From SAR202 cluster bacterium bin22 (GTDB taxonomy: Bacteria; Chloroflexota; Dehalococcoidia; Lucifugimonadales; UBA3495), in NCBI GenBank assembly GCA_002238505.1, contig MPMM01000002.1:434001-498000 (forward strand): a stretch of 64,000 nucleotides of DNA. Direction: 5' to 3'. Below, in pieces: positions 42,733 through 50,847 of the stretch. The stretch's first letter is position 1; the number at the start of each line of letters is the position of its first letter. Position numbers and translations under genes: made by a program. The notes beneath the pieces are model-generated. The model worked only from the letters and a program-made list of their open reading frames with translations. It was not told where the DNA came from and ran no database searches.

Positions 42733-43962
42733 CTACATGTCCAGGATAAGGGTAGTCCACCCGAAATCCCGCGCGCCCAGACCCTCAGCGGTGTAGGGAT
42801 GGTAGTACTCCCGAAAGCCCGACTTCTCCACCGCCTCGTGGGTCTTGGTCACGATGGTCTCAGCCAGTTCGGGGTAGCCATGACCCTTCAGGGAGTGGGA
42901 CAGGAACCAGTTGGTGTTTACCCAGGTCGGCCCCCTCCAGATGAAGCCCCGTGGGTTGCCGGGCATGAACCTGGGGTTGGAGGCGGGCACCGAGGGCAGC
43001 GGATACGGCAACCAGAAGTGCTCCGGCTTCTTGACCCAGTCCTCCACCAGCCTTTCGACGATGTGCCGTGGAAGGTCGTGCAGGATCAGGGGCATCAGCG
43101 AACTTATGGTCACCATTTCCACCGGCTTTTCTGCCTTCCCCTGCAGGTCAAAGAAAGCCCCTGCCTTTTCGTTCCAGCATTTTTCGATTAGCGCGTCCCG
43201 GGTTCTATCCGCCTCCCTGCCAAACTCATCCGCCTCCGGGGCATCCCCCAGCAGTCGGGCCAGCGACCTCATCCCAAAAGCGTAGATGGAATTTACCAGT
43301 ACGTCTTCGAAGTGGAAGATGTCGGCGTCGAGGATTCGGCGGTCATCTCCCCGCAAGGGCTCGTAGGCGGCGTAAACCTGGCGCAGGGCAGCAATGAAAC
43401 CCTGGTTACTGAGGTCTTCCAGCCCCAGGGCTTCGTCGTACTTGGGTGAGCAGTCCGTTCCGGCTTCCTCTGGCTGGATGATAGCGATCAGTCCATCCTC
43501 GTCGGGGTCCCGGTTGCGCCGCAGCCAGCGGTAATAGGCAACCAGTACGGGCAGGGCGGCGTCCTTGAACTGTTCGTCCCCGGTGGCCCGGTACACTCTT
43601 TCCACCGCATAGGCAACTATGGGAGGCTGAATGGTGGCACTGAAATAGGGAGACGTCATCCCCACAATGTTGCGGCTCAGAAAGTCCGGCTGTTTCTCCA
43701 TTTCCCAGAAGATAATGTGGGGGATGAATCCATCAGGCTGGGCGCCGCTGAGCAGCGTGGTGAGTTCTGCCTTTGCCTGCTCCGGGTCCAGGTGTGTCAG
43801 GGCAATAGCGTGGAAGCACGAGTCCCAGAACCATTGGAAGGGATACCCGGTCAGTGACGGCACCACAAAGCTGAATTCCTTTCCGTTCCAGTCGGCAACC
43901 CCCCGGCGGAGGTTGGTCAGCAGAATCTGCCTTGCCCTGCTTTCCAGTTCTGCGCGGTCCAT
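42733..43962 (-). CDS. GH63-like glycoside hydrolase (mannosylglycerate/glucosylglycerate hydrolase type)
   Basis: A 409-residue (alpha/alpha)6-barrel enzyme. The N-terminal PFQWFWDSCFHAIAL, the middle GPTWVNTNWFL and C-terminal EYYHPYTAEGLGARDFGWT fit GH63-type hydrolases, which include mannosyl- and glucosylglycerate hydrolases. The likely role is turnover of a compatible solute or glycoside. The ATG abuts the stop of the glycosyltransferase gene upstream, so they are one operon. Confidence 0.83.
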   Translation of the reverse strand: MDRAELESRARQILLTNLRRGVADWNGKEFSFVVPSLTGYPFQWFWDSCFHAIALTHLDPEQAKAELTTLLSGAQPDGFIPHIIFWEMEKQPDFLSRNIVGMTSPYFSATIQPPIVAYAVERVYRATGDEQFKDAALPVLVAYYRWLRRNRDPDEDGLIAIIQPEEAGTDCSPKYDEALGLEDLSNQGFIAALRQVYAAYEPLRGDDRRILDADIFHFEDVLVNSIYAFGMRSLARLLGDAPEADEFGREADRTRDALIEKCWNEKAGAFFDLQGKAEKPVEMVTISSLMPLILHDLPRHIVERLVEDWVKKPEHFWLPYPLPSVPASNPRFMPGNPRGFIWRGPTWVNTNWFLSHSLKGHGYPELAETIVTKTHEAVEKSGFREYYHPYTAEGLGARDFGWTTLILDM

Positions 43963-45147
43963 CTAGAAAACCTCCGAACCATTGCCCTGGTACAGGGAAA
44001 TGTATTTGTCGGCCACAGCCTCCCAGGTAAATTCACTTTTGGCGTATTCCTTGCCTTCCTGCCCCAGCCCCTGCCGGTAGTCTTCGTCGTTTACCAGCCT
44101 TACCAGTTCTTCAACCGCCCTGTGCTGGTCAAACCGGGGCACTACCACAGAGCCGCTGGTCAATAGCTCCCGGTTGGCCCCCACCTCGTGGGTCAGTACC
44201 GGCAAGCCGCACAGCATCGCCTCAAAGTACACCAGCCCAAAGGCTTCATAGCGGGAAAACAGGGCAAAGATGTCGGCCTCGGCGTACCAGTGGCCCAGGT
44301 CCTCATCGCCCAGCTCGCCGGTAAAGATTACCTGGTCTTCCAGCCCAAACCTTTTAACCTGGATACGCAGGTTTGCCTCGGAGTCCTCATCCTGCCCGAC
44401 CAGAACCAGCCGGCTGGCGTGCCGGAACTGGGGCAAAGCTTGTTGGTAAACGTCCAGCAGCCAGGCCTGGCCCTTGTGGTGGCTGAGCCGTCCCACACAG
44501 AGGATATCCACCGTCCGACTGTTGCAGGTTTCCCTGGCAGTGGTTGTTTGTCCTTCGCCCAGAACCGAGGCTCCCCAGCCGACAATCTCCAGCCTCTCCT
44601 GTTTTGCCCCATAGTCCCTGGCCACCTGTTCCGCCTCTTGCCTGGTGAGTGTGACGACCCGGTCCATCCGCCGGCACAGGAACCGGTTGATGTGCTTAAG
44701 CCAGGTGCGAGACGTTGGCAGGGTGTGATAAGAGGGTGTAAAGATGAAACGCGCCCGTCGTCTGCGCCACAAATACGCCCAGAGGTGGCCCCAGAACCAG
44801 CCATCGCCGACAAAGTGAATGACGTCGGGATCAAACTCGTCCAGGAAACGGCGCATCTTGCCGGGAGACAGCCAGACCAGGGGAACCGAGTAAAAGGGTG
44901 GGGGCTTGGCCGGAAATCCGGCGACCCGATAAATAGAGATGCCTTCGGGTGTTCGCTCCCGGTCAGGCCACTCCGGGTGAGGCGCGGGGGGAAAGGAGTA
45001 CTTGGTAGTGAGGACGCCCACCGCCTCCACCGAGGGTGATTCCAGCAGTTGATGCGAAAGTCGCTCGATGGCCCGCTCGATACCACCCAGGTAAGGCCGG
45101 AAATAGGGGCTTAGAAACATTACCCGCAGGGCGCCACCTTCCATCAC
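43963..45147 (-). CDS. GT4-family glycosyltransferase
   Basis: A 394-residue GT-B retaining glycosyltransferase. Marks are PYFRPYLGGIERAIERL (acceptor domain), VGRLSHHKGQ, and EAFGLVYFEAMLCGLPV with the E-x7-E motif. It probably transfers a sugar from a nucleotide donor to a small or lipid acceptor. It directly precedes the GH63-like hydrolase, suggesting synthesis and breakdown of the same glycoside. Start uncertain between GTG 45147 and ATG 45144; no strong Shine-Dalgarno. Confidence 0.88.
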   Translation of the reverse strand: MMEGGALRVMFLSPYFRPYLGGIERAIERLSHQLLESPSVEAVGVLTTKYSFPPAPHPEWPDRERTPEGISIYRVAGFPAKPPPFYSVPLVWLSPGKMRRFLDEFDPDVIHFVGDGWFWGHLWAYLWRRRRARFIFTPSYHTLPTSRTWLKHINRFLCRRMDRVVTLTRQEAEQVARDYGAKQERLEIVGWGASVLGEGQTTTARETCNSRTVDILCVGRLSHHKGQAWLLDVYQQALPQFRHASRLVLVGQDEDSEANLRIQVKRFGLEDQVIFTGELGDEDLGHWYAEADIFALFSRYEAFGLVYFEAMLCGLPVLTHEVGANRELLTSGSVVVPRFDQHRAVEELVRLVNDEDYRQGLGQEGKEYAKSEFTWEAVADKYISLYQGNGSEVF

Positions 45148-45335
45148 AGTAACCTGACGCTTGACTACTTTATCAACAAGAGGATTAACGGTCCGGCAAT
45201 GGTATGCCGGAATTCTAGGCTGGCATAACGGGCAGCGTCAATCAGAGGAAGGTAAACGGCAGACGTAATTCCTTTCTGCCGAAGGGGACATTACCTTGTG
45301 TTATATTAGGGACAACTCATAGGGGGATAGACAAT

Positions 45336-45995
45336 ATGCTGGCATTCCTGGGGGGCACCGGACCGGAGGGCAGGGGCCTGGCCTTGCGGCTGGCCGTATC
45401 TGGTGAGGACGTGATAATCGGGTCCCGTGATGCCCAGCGGGCAGCGGATGCCGCCGAAGAACTGGCTGCCCTGGTTGAGGACGTGGCCGGTCGCGGCCGC
45501 ATTGAGGGCGCAGACAACCTGGAGGCTGCCAGCCGGGCCGACGCGGCTTTCCTGACTGTGCCCTACGAGGCCCAGGCTCCCATGCTGACCCAGTTGGCCG
45601 AATCCCTGGCTGGCAAGGTTGTGGTCAATGTAATTGCCCCCATGCGATTTGAACGGGGCAAGGGTGCCATTGCCGTTCCGGTTGAGGCCGGTTCCGCCGC
45701 CGAGGAAGCCCAGGGTATGCTGCCCGCTTCCCGGGTTGTTGCCGCCTTTCAGAACGTCAGCGCCGAGGAGCTTCAGGAACTGGGCCATCAGATGGAAGGC
45801 GACGTAGTTATCTGCTCCGACCACGCGGAGGCCAGGGGCCTGGTAATGTCATTCACCAGCAAAATTTCCAATCTGCGCCCGGTGGATGGCGGGGGACTTC
45901 GAAACTCCAAGTACGTTGAGCAGATTACCCCCCTGCTGGTCAACATAAACCGCATCTACAAGGTGCACTCGGGCATTAAAATCGTGGGTGTGTAG
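45336..45995 (+). CDS. npdG: F420:NADPH oxidoreductase (NpdG-like)
   Basis: A 219-residue protein whose start FLGGTGPEGRGLALRLA and IIGSRDAQRA match F420-dependent NADP reductases. It exchanges hydride between reduced F420 and NADP. It implies the organism makes coenzyme F420, in line with LLM enzymes at 25.9 and 62.8 kb. The ATG follows AGGGGGATAGAC. Confidence 0.9.
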   Translation: MLAFLGGTGPEGRGLALRLAVSGEDVIIGSRDAQRAADAAEELAALVEDVAGRGRIEGADNLEAASRADAAFLTVPYEAQAPMLTQLAESLAGKVVVNVIAPMRFERGKGAIAVPVEAGSAAEEAQGMLPASRVVAAFQNVSAEELQELGHQMEGDVVICSDHAEARGLVMSFTSKISNLRPVDGGGLRNSKYVEQITPLLVNINRIYKVHSGIKIVGV

Positions 45996-46048
45996 GCATA
46001 AAGCAATCACACTTTTAAGAGTCATTTGAAACACAGGAGGCGTTGGCT

Positions 46049-46573
46049 ATGCCGAGAGGAACTCTGAATTTGCAAAACCCCGCTGACCTTCAAGCCGTAA
46101 ACGGCGTCTGGCGTTGGGCCCAGGGCCTGGTGCCGGGAGAACCCAACGAGGGACTGGTATCCCAGTTGGAGGGCAGCCCTGCCCGATTGCCCGACTATGA
46201 CGACTCCGGCTGGGAAGTCTGCAACGACCTGGCCGAATGGCGATCCCGGGGCGTAACCTTTGCCTGGTATCGCATCAAAGTAACCCTCCCCGAGCAGGTA
46301 GAGGGCAGGGACATAGCCGGCGCCCGCTGCATATTCGAAACCTGCATCGACGACTATGGCGAACTCTGGATTGACGGAGACTGCAACCGAGACCGTGGCG
46401 CCGTCCAGGGCTTCAATGTCCCCCAGCGCGTGGTCGTGGATATCGAGCCCAAGCCTGGCGACGAACACACTATCGCCCTGCTGGCAATGAACGGCCCCAT
46501 TGCCGCTCCCGGCGGCGCCGTTTTCGTTCGTTACGCCACGCTGGCCTTCGAATGGCGCACCCCGGGTTATTAA
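46049..46573 (+). CDS. Beta-sandwich (galactose-binding-like) protein of unknown function
   Basis: A 174-residue protein. The pattern DYDDSGWEVCND, AWYRIKVTLPE, FETCIDDYGELWIDG resembles the jelly-roll sugar-binding domain of GH2-type proteins. No catalytic domain and no signal peptide. The ATG at 46049 follows AGGAGG; a TTG two codons earlier is less likely. Lies 53 bases after npdG and 37 bases before a thioredoxin-like gene, so the three may be cotranscribed. Confidence 0.62.
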   Translation: MPRGTLNLQNPADLQAVNGVWRWAQGLVPGEPNEGLVSQLEGSPARLPDYDDSGWEVCNDLAEWRSRGVTFAWYRIKVTLPEQVEGRDIAGARCIFETCIDDYGELWIDGDCNRDRGAVQGFNVPQRVVVDIEPKPGDEHTIALLAMNGPIAAPGGAVFVRYATLAFEWRTPGY

Positions 46574-46610
46574 ACCGCAACTCCCCGAGTCTTCTAAACG
46601 AGGTTTTGAT

Positions 46611-47246
46611 ATGGCCATCTCAAGGGAAAAATTTGAACAGGGAATGACCACCCAGGAATACATCGAGTACATCAAGGTCAACAAGCAGCCCTTCATTGAT
46701 ATCTACAATGGCGTCGAAGTCCCCGAGGACACCAGGGCCTTCTTTGATGGGCTGGAGGAACCGCTGAACCTCGCGGTCTTCACTTCTGACTGGTGCGGTG
46801 ACGCCATGAGCACCACCCCGGCAGTCCTGAAACTGGCCGACGCCACTGACAAGCTGAATCTCCAGGTCTTCAGCCGCGACGACGAGTTGGAGACGACCAA
46901 CAGTTTCCTGCCCGAGAACCGGGCCGGAACGGTTCCCGTCTTCGTGACCTTCGACGCGGAAATGGGCGAGATCTCCAGATTCGTAGAAACGGCCCGTTCC
47001 CTCGTGCCCCAGATCGACGCCATGGACGACGCTATTGCCCAGGAAGTGGCCAGCGAAGGCGCCAGTGGCGACGAGGTGCGCGCCGCAACCCGTGGCAAGC
47101 GGACCTCCTTCCGCGTAGGAAAGGCAAAGGATTGGGGTGACGTCATTCTGCGAGAGTTCCAACAGGTGGTAGCCGAAGGTCTGCAAATGGCCCCGGGGCA
47201 GCGACCGTCCGAGGGCGGCACCCAGTGGCCCCCGCCTGAAGAATAG
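46611..47246 (+). CDS. Thioredoxin-fold protein with single active-site cysteine
   Basis: A 211-residue protein with thioredoxin-like core. The active-site region reads FTSDWCGDAM, a WCGD with one cysteine instead of WCxxC, followed by VPVFVTFD with the cis-Pro. It probably acts as a monothiol or structural protein. Start ATG at 46611 behind GAGG. The C-terminus is Pro/Gly-rich. A MITE-like repeat lies 47 bases downstream. Confidence 0.75.
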   Translation: MAISREKFEQGMTTQEYIEYIKVNKQPFIDIYNGVEVPEDTRAFFDGLEEPLNLAVFTSDWCGDAMSTTPAVLKLADATDKLNLQVFSRDDELETTNSFLPENRAGTVPVFVTFDAEMGEISRFVETARSLVPQIDAMDDAIAQEVASEGASGDEVRAATRGKRTSFRVGKAKDWGDVILREFQQVVAEGLQMAPGQRPSEGGTQWPPPEE

Positions 47247-47292
47247 AATGCCCTTTCAGCCCTTCCTCTATAAAGAGAAAGAGGGGGCGCAT

Positions 47293-47459
47293 TAGGGAGT
47301 GTCGTCAAAAGTCGATTCTCGTCATTCTGGCGAAAGCCGGAATCCAGAAACGTCTTAATTATGGGTGATTACCTCCGCGATGTAACAAGGCTTTATGTTG
47401 CAGCATATTTGCACCCGATCACCAAACGGCAGGAAGGACTGATTTGACGACACCCTCTA
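47293..47459. repeat. MITE-like dispersed repeat, family 2, copy B
   Basis: About 167 bp with ends TAGGGAGTGTCGTCAAAA and the complement of TAGAGGGTGTCGTCAAAT, both ending in TA. It shares CGAAAGCCGGAATCCAG, a GGGTGAT block and CACCCGATC-like block with copy A. It ends at the ribosome-binding site of the next gene. Confidence 0.8.
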
Positions 47460-47467
47460 GGGGGAAA

Positions 47468-47734
47468 GTGGCAACTATCCATTTAAAGGTGCAACCCAGG
47501 GGTTCCCGGAACCGGGTTGAGGAGTTCCGGGAAGGTGTGTTGCGGGTAAGAGTGGTTGCCCCGCCCGAAGATGGCAAGGCCAACGCCGCAGTCATTGCCC
47601 TCCTGTCCGAGCGCTTGGGAGTATCCCGACAAAAGTTAAGGATAGTCCGTGGTGCAGCGTCCAGGGACAAAGTGGTGGAAGTGGAGGGTCTGGAACCGGA
47701 GGAACTGCTGGCCAGGCTGGTGGAGACGGTGTAG
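47468..47734 (+). CDS. DUF167 (YggU) family protein
   Basis: An 88-residue small alpha/beta protein with the DUF167 pattern: TIHLKVQPRGSRNRV, VVAPPEDGKANAAVI, and KLRIVRGAASRDKVVEV. Function of the family is unknown. The GTG at 47468 (short spacing from AGGGGG) fits the family's N-terminus better than an in-frame TTG at 47444, which lies inside the MITE-like element. Confidence 0.85.
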   Translation: MATIHLKVQPRGSRNRVEEFREGVLRVRVVAPPEDGKANAAVIALLSERLGVSRQKLRIVRGAASRDKVVEVEGLEPEELLARLVETV

Positions 47735-47751
47735 GTGGAAATGGTGTAATG

Positions 47752-47774
47752 GGGGCGGGGTCAGTAACCGCCCC
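47752..47774 (+). terminator. Hairpin terminator after DUF167
   Basis: GGGGCGG and CCGCCCC pair across 9 bases, followed by TTCCCTTAAT. Confidence 0.5.
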
Positions 47775-47895
47775 TTCCCTTAATACAGGGCTCGCTCCGC
47801 GACGCCGGGCTTGCCCCGAACCTGCGCCATAATCTGTTCAACGTGTTCATACTTGTTATGGTACGGCTCGAGGGAGCGCCAACTTGTACCGTATA

Positions 47896-47924
47896 TTGGC
47901 CTACCCCCGGCAAGGCCTTATAAT
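47896..47924 (+). promoter_or_regulatory. Promoter of the phosphatase gene
   Basis: TTGGCC (47896-47901), 17-base spacer, perfect TATAAT (47919-47924), 43 bases before the start codon. Confidence 0.6.
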
Positions 47925-47966
47925 TGGCCTCTCGTAAACGGCCGGGGTATTTGACGGAGAAGAGTC

Positions 47967-48434
47967 TTGGCACAACACCTGAATTTCAGCTGGGTCCTGG
48001 AAGGTTACCTGGCGGGCGCTATGGGCCCCTCCAGCCGTCGGGACCTGATCTTTTTCCAGCAGCAGGACATCCGCGCAGTCCTTCGTATGGAGGAGAATAC
48101 CATCTCCGCCGAGATGTGGCACATGCACGATATGTTCGAGCCGGTGCCCGACTTTTCAGCCCCGACTCTCGAGCAGATCGACCGGATGTGCCGCTGGATT
48201 GAGGACCAGATTGAGAATTATGAGAGGCCCGTTGCCGTCACCTGCTACGCGGGAATTGGCCGAACCGGAACGGTCCTGGCCTCCTATCTGGTCTATACGG
48301 GATACGAACCTCAGGTAGCCATCGATTTTGTCCGCCAGCTGCGCCCAGGCTCAATCCAGACTCCCGAGCAGGAGCAGGCAGTAATCGAATATGCCGAGCA
48401 TAGGAAGAATACGGGAGGCGCCCGCGTGAGGTGA
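47967..48434 (+). CDS. Dual-specificity protein phosphatase family protein
   Basis: A 155-residue cysteine phosphatase. The CX5R signature is C93-YAGIG-R99 in TCYAGIGRTG. The conserved acidic region and helical C-terminus are as in DUSP23-like enzymes. Substrate unknown (protein or phospho-carbohydrate or lipid). Start is TTG behind GGAGA. Confidence 0.87.
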   Translation: MAQHLNFSWVLEGYLAGAMGPSSRRDLIFFQQQDIRAVLRMEENTISAEMWHMHDMFEPVPDFSAPTLEQIDRMCRWIEDQIENYERPVAVTCYAGIGRTGTVLASYLVYTGYEPQVAIDFVRQLRPGSIQTPEQEQAVIEYAEHRKNTGGARVR

Positions 48435-48659
48435 GGCTGGAGCCTTTTGGATGCATCCCCCAGCGAAGAGTACGGAGTTCGGGGTGATACCGAAATTGGT
48501 TTCTTGTTTGGCTGGATTTGATTTGAGAATGGGTTGAGGGCCGTTTCCGGAGGTTCACTGGCAAAAGCAACGGACCCCGATTCTCGGCAGGGTTGGAGAA
48601 TCCAACCCTCGCTGCCAGCAATACCGGGGCCCGTAACGCCGGGTCTTCTTTCTGAGGTG

Positions 48660-48836
48660 TCAGGCGGCCAGTCTCTTGTCCGGGTTTTCCACCACCGGTT
48701 CGAGGGTAGCCCCAAGGTCAACGATGCGGCCGCACTGCAAACACTTGCGGAAGTACCCATCAAAGTCCCGGTCCTGGACCATGTCACCACCACACTTTGT
48801 GCAAGACTTGAAGAAGAACCTGGTATTGTTTTCCAT
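48660..48836 (-). CDS. Small zinc-ribbon protein
   Basis: A 58-residue protein with four cysteines, C12-x2-C15 and C32-x2-C35 (CTKCGGD, CLQCGRI), a classic zinc ribbon. The ATG at 48836 follows AAGGACAG. The upstream in-frame region has no support. It is probably a nucleic-acid- or protein-binding zinc ribbon. Confidence 0.7.
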   Translation of the reverse strand: MENNTRFFFKSCTKCGGDMVQDRDFDGYFRKCLQCGRIVDLGATLEPVVENPDKRLAA

Positions 48837-49083
48837 AACCGCATCTGTCCTTTCCCTGTTGGGGTTTGCGTGATTCTCGTCTCCGGTTGTTACGTCCATA
48901 CTCTTGGTTAAGATTCATTAAGACCGGCTATTTGGATTCACGCTATGATTATGATTTCTTATTATATTGCAATACTTATTTCGACTCCATAATTTATAAA
49001 CAAACTTTCACAATTTTCGGTTCTCTATCCTATCTGGCTTAAACCTGAAACCCTTCCCAGTTAACAGAATGGAGTGAAGCGCA
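48837..49083. other. AT-rich divergent intergenic region
   Basis: It is markedly AT-rich compared with the coding regions around it (48900-49030). A plausible plus-strand promoter is TTGCAA (48966-48971), 17 bases, TAATTT (48989-48994). The minus-strand zinc-ribbon gene's promoter must also be here. No ORF seen. Confidence 0.45.
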
Positions 49084-49590
49084 ATGACCGGCCCCACCCA
49101 AAGCTACCCGGACATCCAACCAGTTGCCATTTCCCGCAACCTGCTGGTGGCAACCTTCCGGGAAGCCCGCGCCAGCTTTCCTGCCGAATGCTGCGGATGG
49201 CTCACGGGGCCCCGCACGGACAACGCCGCCACCGAAATCCATCCCTGTGTTAACGACCAGGATTCTGGCAACCACCCTACGGTGGCCGACCGGACCGCCG
49301 AACGGGCCTACGTTTTCAGCGCCCGCGACCTGCTGGAACTCAACCGCACTCTGGATGATGATTGCCCGCCCCTGATCATTTACCATTCCCATCCCAACGG
49401 TCAGGCTTACTTTTCGTCCACCGACCGGCAGGTCGCGGCCAGCCCCTGGGGAGACGGCCCCGCCTACCCGGTCCAGCAGCTTGTTGTTGGCATAGATGAA
49501 CGCCAGGTAGTAGAAGCGGCCCTGTTCGCGTGGTCGGATGAAGAAGCCGGGTTTGTGGAAATTGCCCGGTTCGAAGGGGCGGACATTTAG
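49084..49590 (+). CDS. JAMM/MPN-domain metalloprotease-like protein
   Basis: A 168-residue Mov34/MPN (JAMM) protein. The zinc motif is complete: E35, H101-x-H103, then S111 and D114 (HSHPNGQAYFSSTD). Bacterial relatives cleave C-terminal tails from ThiS/MoaD-like sulfur carrier proteins. No such carrier is adjacent here, but the sulfur and molybdenum enzymes in the window make a sulfur-carrier role plausible. Confidence 0.87.
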   Translation: MTGPTQSYPDIQPVAISRNLLVATFREARASFPAECCGWLTGPRTDNAATEIHPCVNDQDSGNHPTVADRTAERAYVFSARDLLELNRTLDDDCPPLIIYHSHPNGQAYFSSTDRQVAASPWGDGPAYPVQQLVVGIDERQVVEAALFAWSDEEAGFVEIARFEGADI

Positions 49591-49745
49591 GGATATTAGC
49601 GCATCAGTCTTCAACGCCGGGTCAACGCGGCCCGGCTCGCGGCCTTCAGTAAATGGGGCTGCATCCGCCGGTAATGCCAGCCCGTTGAACCTCAAGATTT
49701 CCAAATCTCATGCAGCAAACTCTTTGGACTGACAGGAGAAAACGT

Positions 49746-50552
49746 ATGAATATAATAGATACCCACGCCCATGCAGGCATTAACTGGTTCGAACCGGTGG
49801 AAATGATCCTGCACCAGATGAACCTGAACGGTGTCCAGCGGACTGCCCTGATCCAGCACGCGGGCAACTACCACAATGATTACCTCCTGGAGTGCGTCAA
49901 GCGGTTTCCAGGCAGGTTTGGCGCCGTAATCTGGGTGGACGTTAACGACCCCAACGCCCCGGACACCCTCGAACGACTGGCCCAGCATGAAGAAGTAATC
50001 GGAATGCGTCTGCACCCCCCGCAGCGGTCCCCCGAACCCGACCCCCTGGCCATCTGGCGCAAGGCCTCCGAACTAGGCCTGCCCGTCAGTTGCTTCGCCC
50101 GCAACGCGGCCCAGGCTGCGGACCCAGGCTTCCAGGCCATCGTAGAGCAGTTCCCCAACCTGACGGTTATCCTGGAGCACCTGGCCGGAGCCTATCGGCC
50201 CCAGAGTCCCGAATCGGTAACTGCCCCCTACGACGATTACCGCGAGGCCCTTACCCTCTCCCGTTTCCCCAACACCTTCATCAAGTTCGGTGGCCTTGGT
50301 GAATTCTGCGTCCGTCCCAATCCCCTGGCCGCTCAGTATGGTTTTGAAGAGATTCCACCCCTGATGGAAATGGCTTATGAAGCCTTCGGCCCGAAAAGGA
50401 TGATGTGGGGCAGCGACTTTCCCCCGGTGGCGGGCCGGGAAGGCTACCGCAACTCCCTGGAGGCCCTCAAGGATTACCCCTGCTTCAAGAACCAGGAGGA
50501 ACGGGAATGGGTCTTCGGCAAAGCGGCGGAGGCGGCCTTCCGCTGGTCGTAG
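49746..50552 (+). CDS. Amidohydrolase-2 family metal-dependent hydrolase
   Basis: A 268-residue TIM-barrel hydrolase. N-terminal metal motif DTHAHAG (H7, H9); C-terminal WGSDFPP aspartate. The family includes decarboxylases of aromatic acids and lactone hydrolases. The ATG at 49746 is behind GACAGGAGA. Confidence 0.85.
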   Translation: MNIIDTHAHAGINWFEPVEMILHQMNLNGVQRTALIQHAGNYHNDYLLECVKRFPGRFGAVIWVDVNDPNAPDTLERLAQHEEVIGMRLHPPQRSPEPDPLAIWRKASELGLPVSCFARNAAQAADPGFQAIVEQFPNLTVILEHLAGAYRPQSPESVTAPYDDYREALTLSRFPNTFIKFGGLGEFCVRPNPLAAQYGFEEIPPLMEMAYEAFGPKRMMWGSDFPPVAGREGYRNSLEALKDYPCFKNQEEREWVFGKAAEAAFRWS

Positions 50553-50746
50553 CCAGTGGATTGCCCATTGCTGTCATTCAGGAAGGGAAATTCGTTGCTG
50601 GCATGTACCTGTAAACGGCAATTCAGGCAGTGTTGACAGTCGGTAAAATCTCCATGTGTTTACCGGGCCAAAGGCGCCAAATCATAATATTTCGGGTTGC
50701 TTGTTAATATTGTAAAAAGGAATACAAAAACTGTTGCCCCATAGTA

Positions 50747-50775
50747 TTGACAAATAAAAAAGCAACCATTATCGT
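50747..50775 (+). promoter_or_regulatory. Promoter of the RdhA-like gene
   Basis: Perfect TTGACA (50747-50752), 17-base spacer, TATCGT (50770-50775). It lies in an AT-rich 5' region of 150 bases. Confidence 0.65.
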
Positions 50776-50791
50776 AACCAACAAGACTTGA

Positions 50792-50833
50792 CCGCAGGTT
50801 CAAGAGAACTATCCGTAGGTTCAAGACAACTAT
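50792..50833 (+). repeat. Two tandem 21-bp direct repeats in the RdhA leader
   Basis: CCGCAGGTTCAAGAGAACTAT (50792-50812) and CCGTAGGTTCAAGACAACTAT (50813-50833) are adjacent, 19 of 21 identical. The second ends immediately before the AGGGAGG ribosome-binding site. The 21-bp period puts both on the same DNA face. Likely paired protein-binding sites or a leader RNA element. Confidence 0.8.
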
Positions 50834-50847
50834 AGGGAGGAGTAGGT

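Noticed and set aside
50792-50833. CRISPR-like or tRNA-derived repeat
   Set aside because: Two contiguous 21-bp units without spacers; more like operators.
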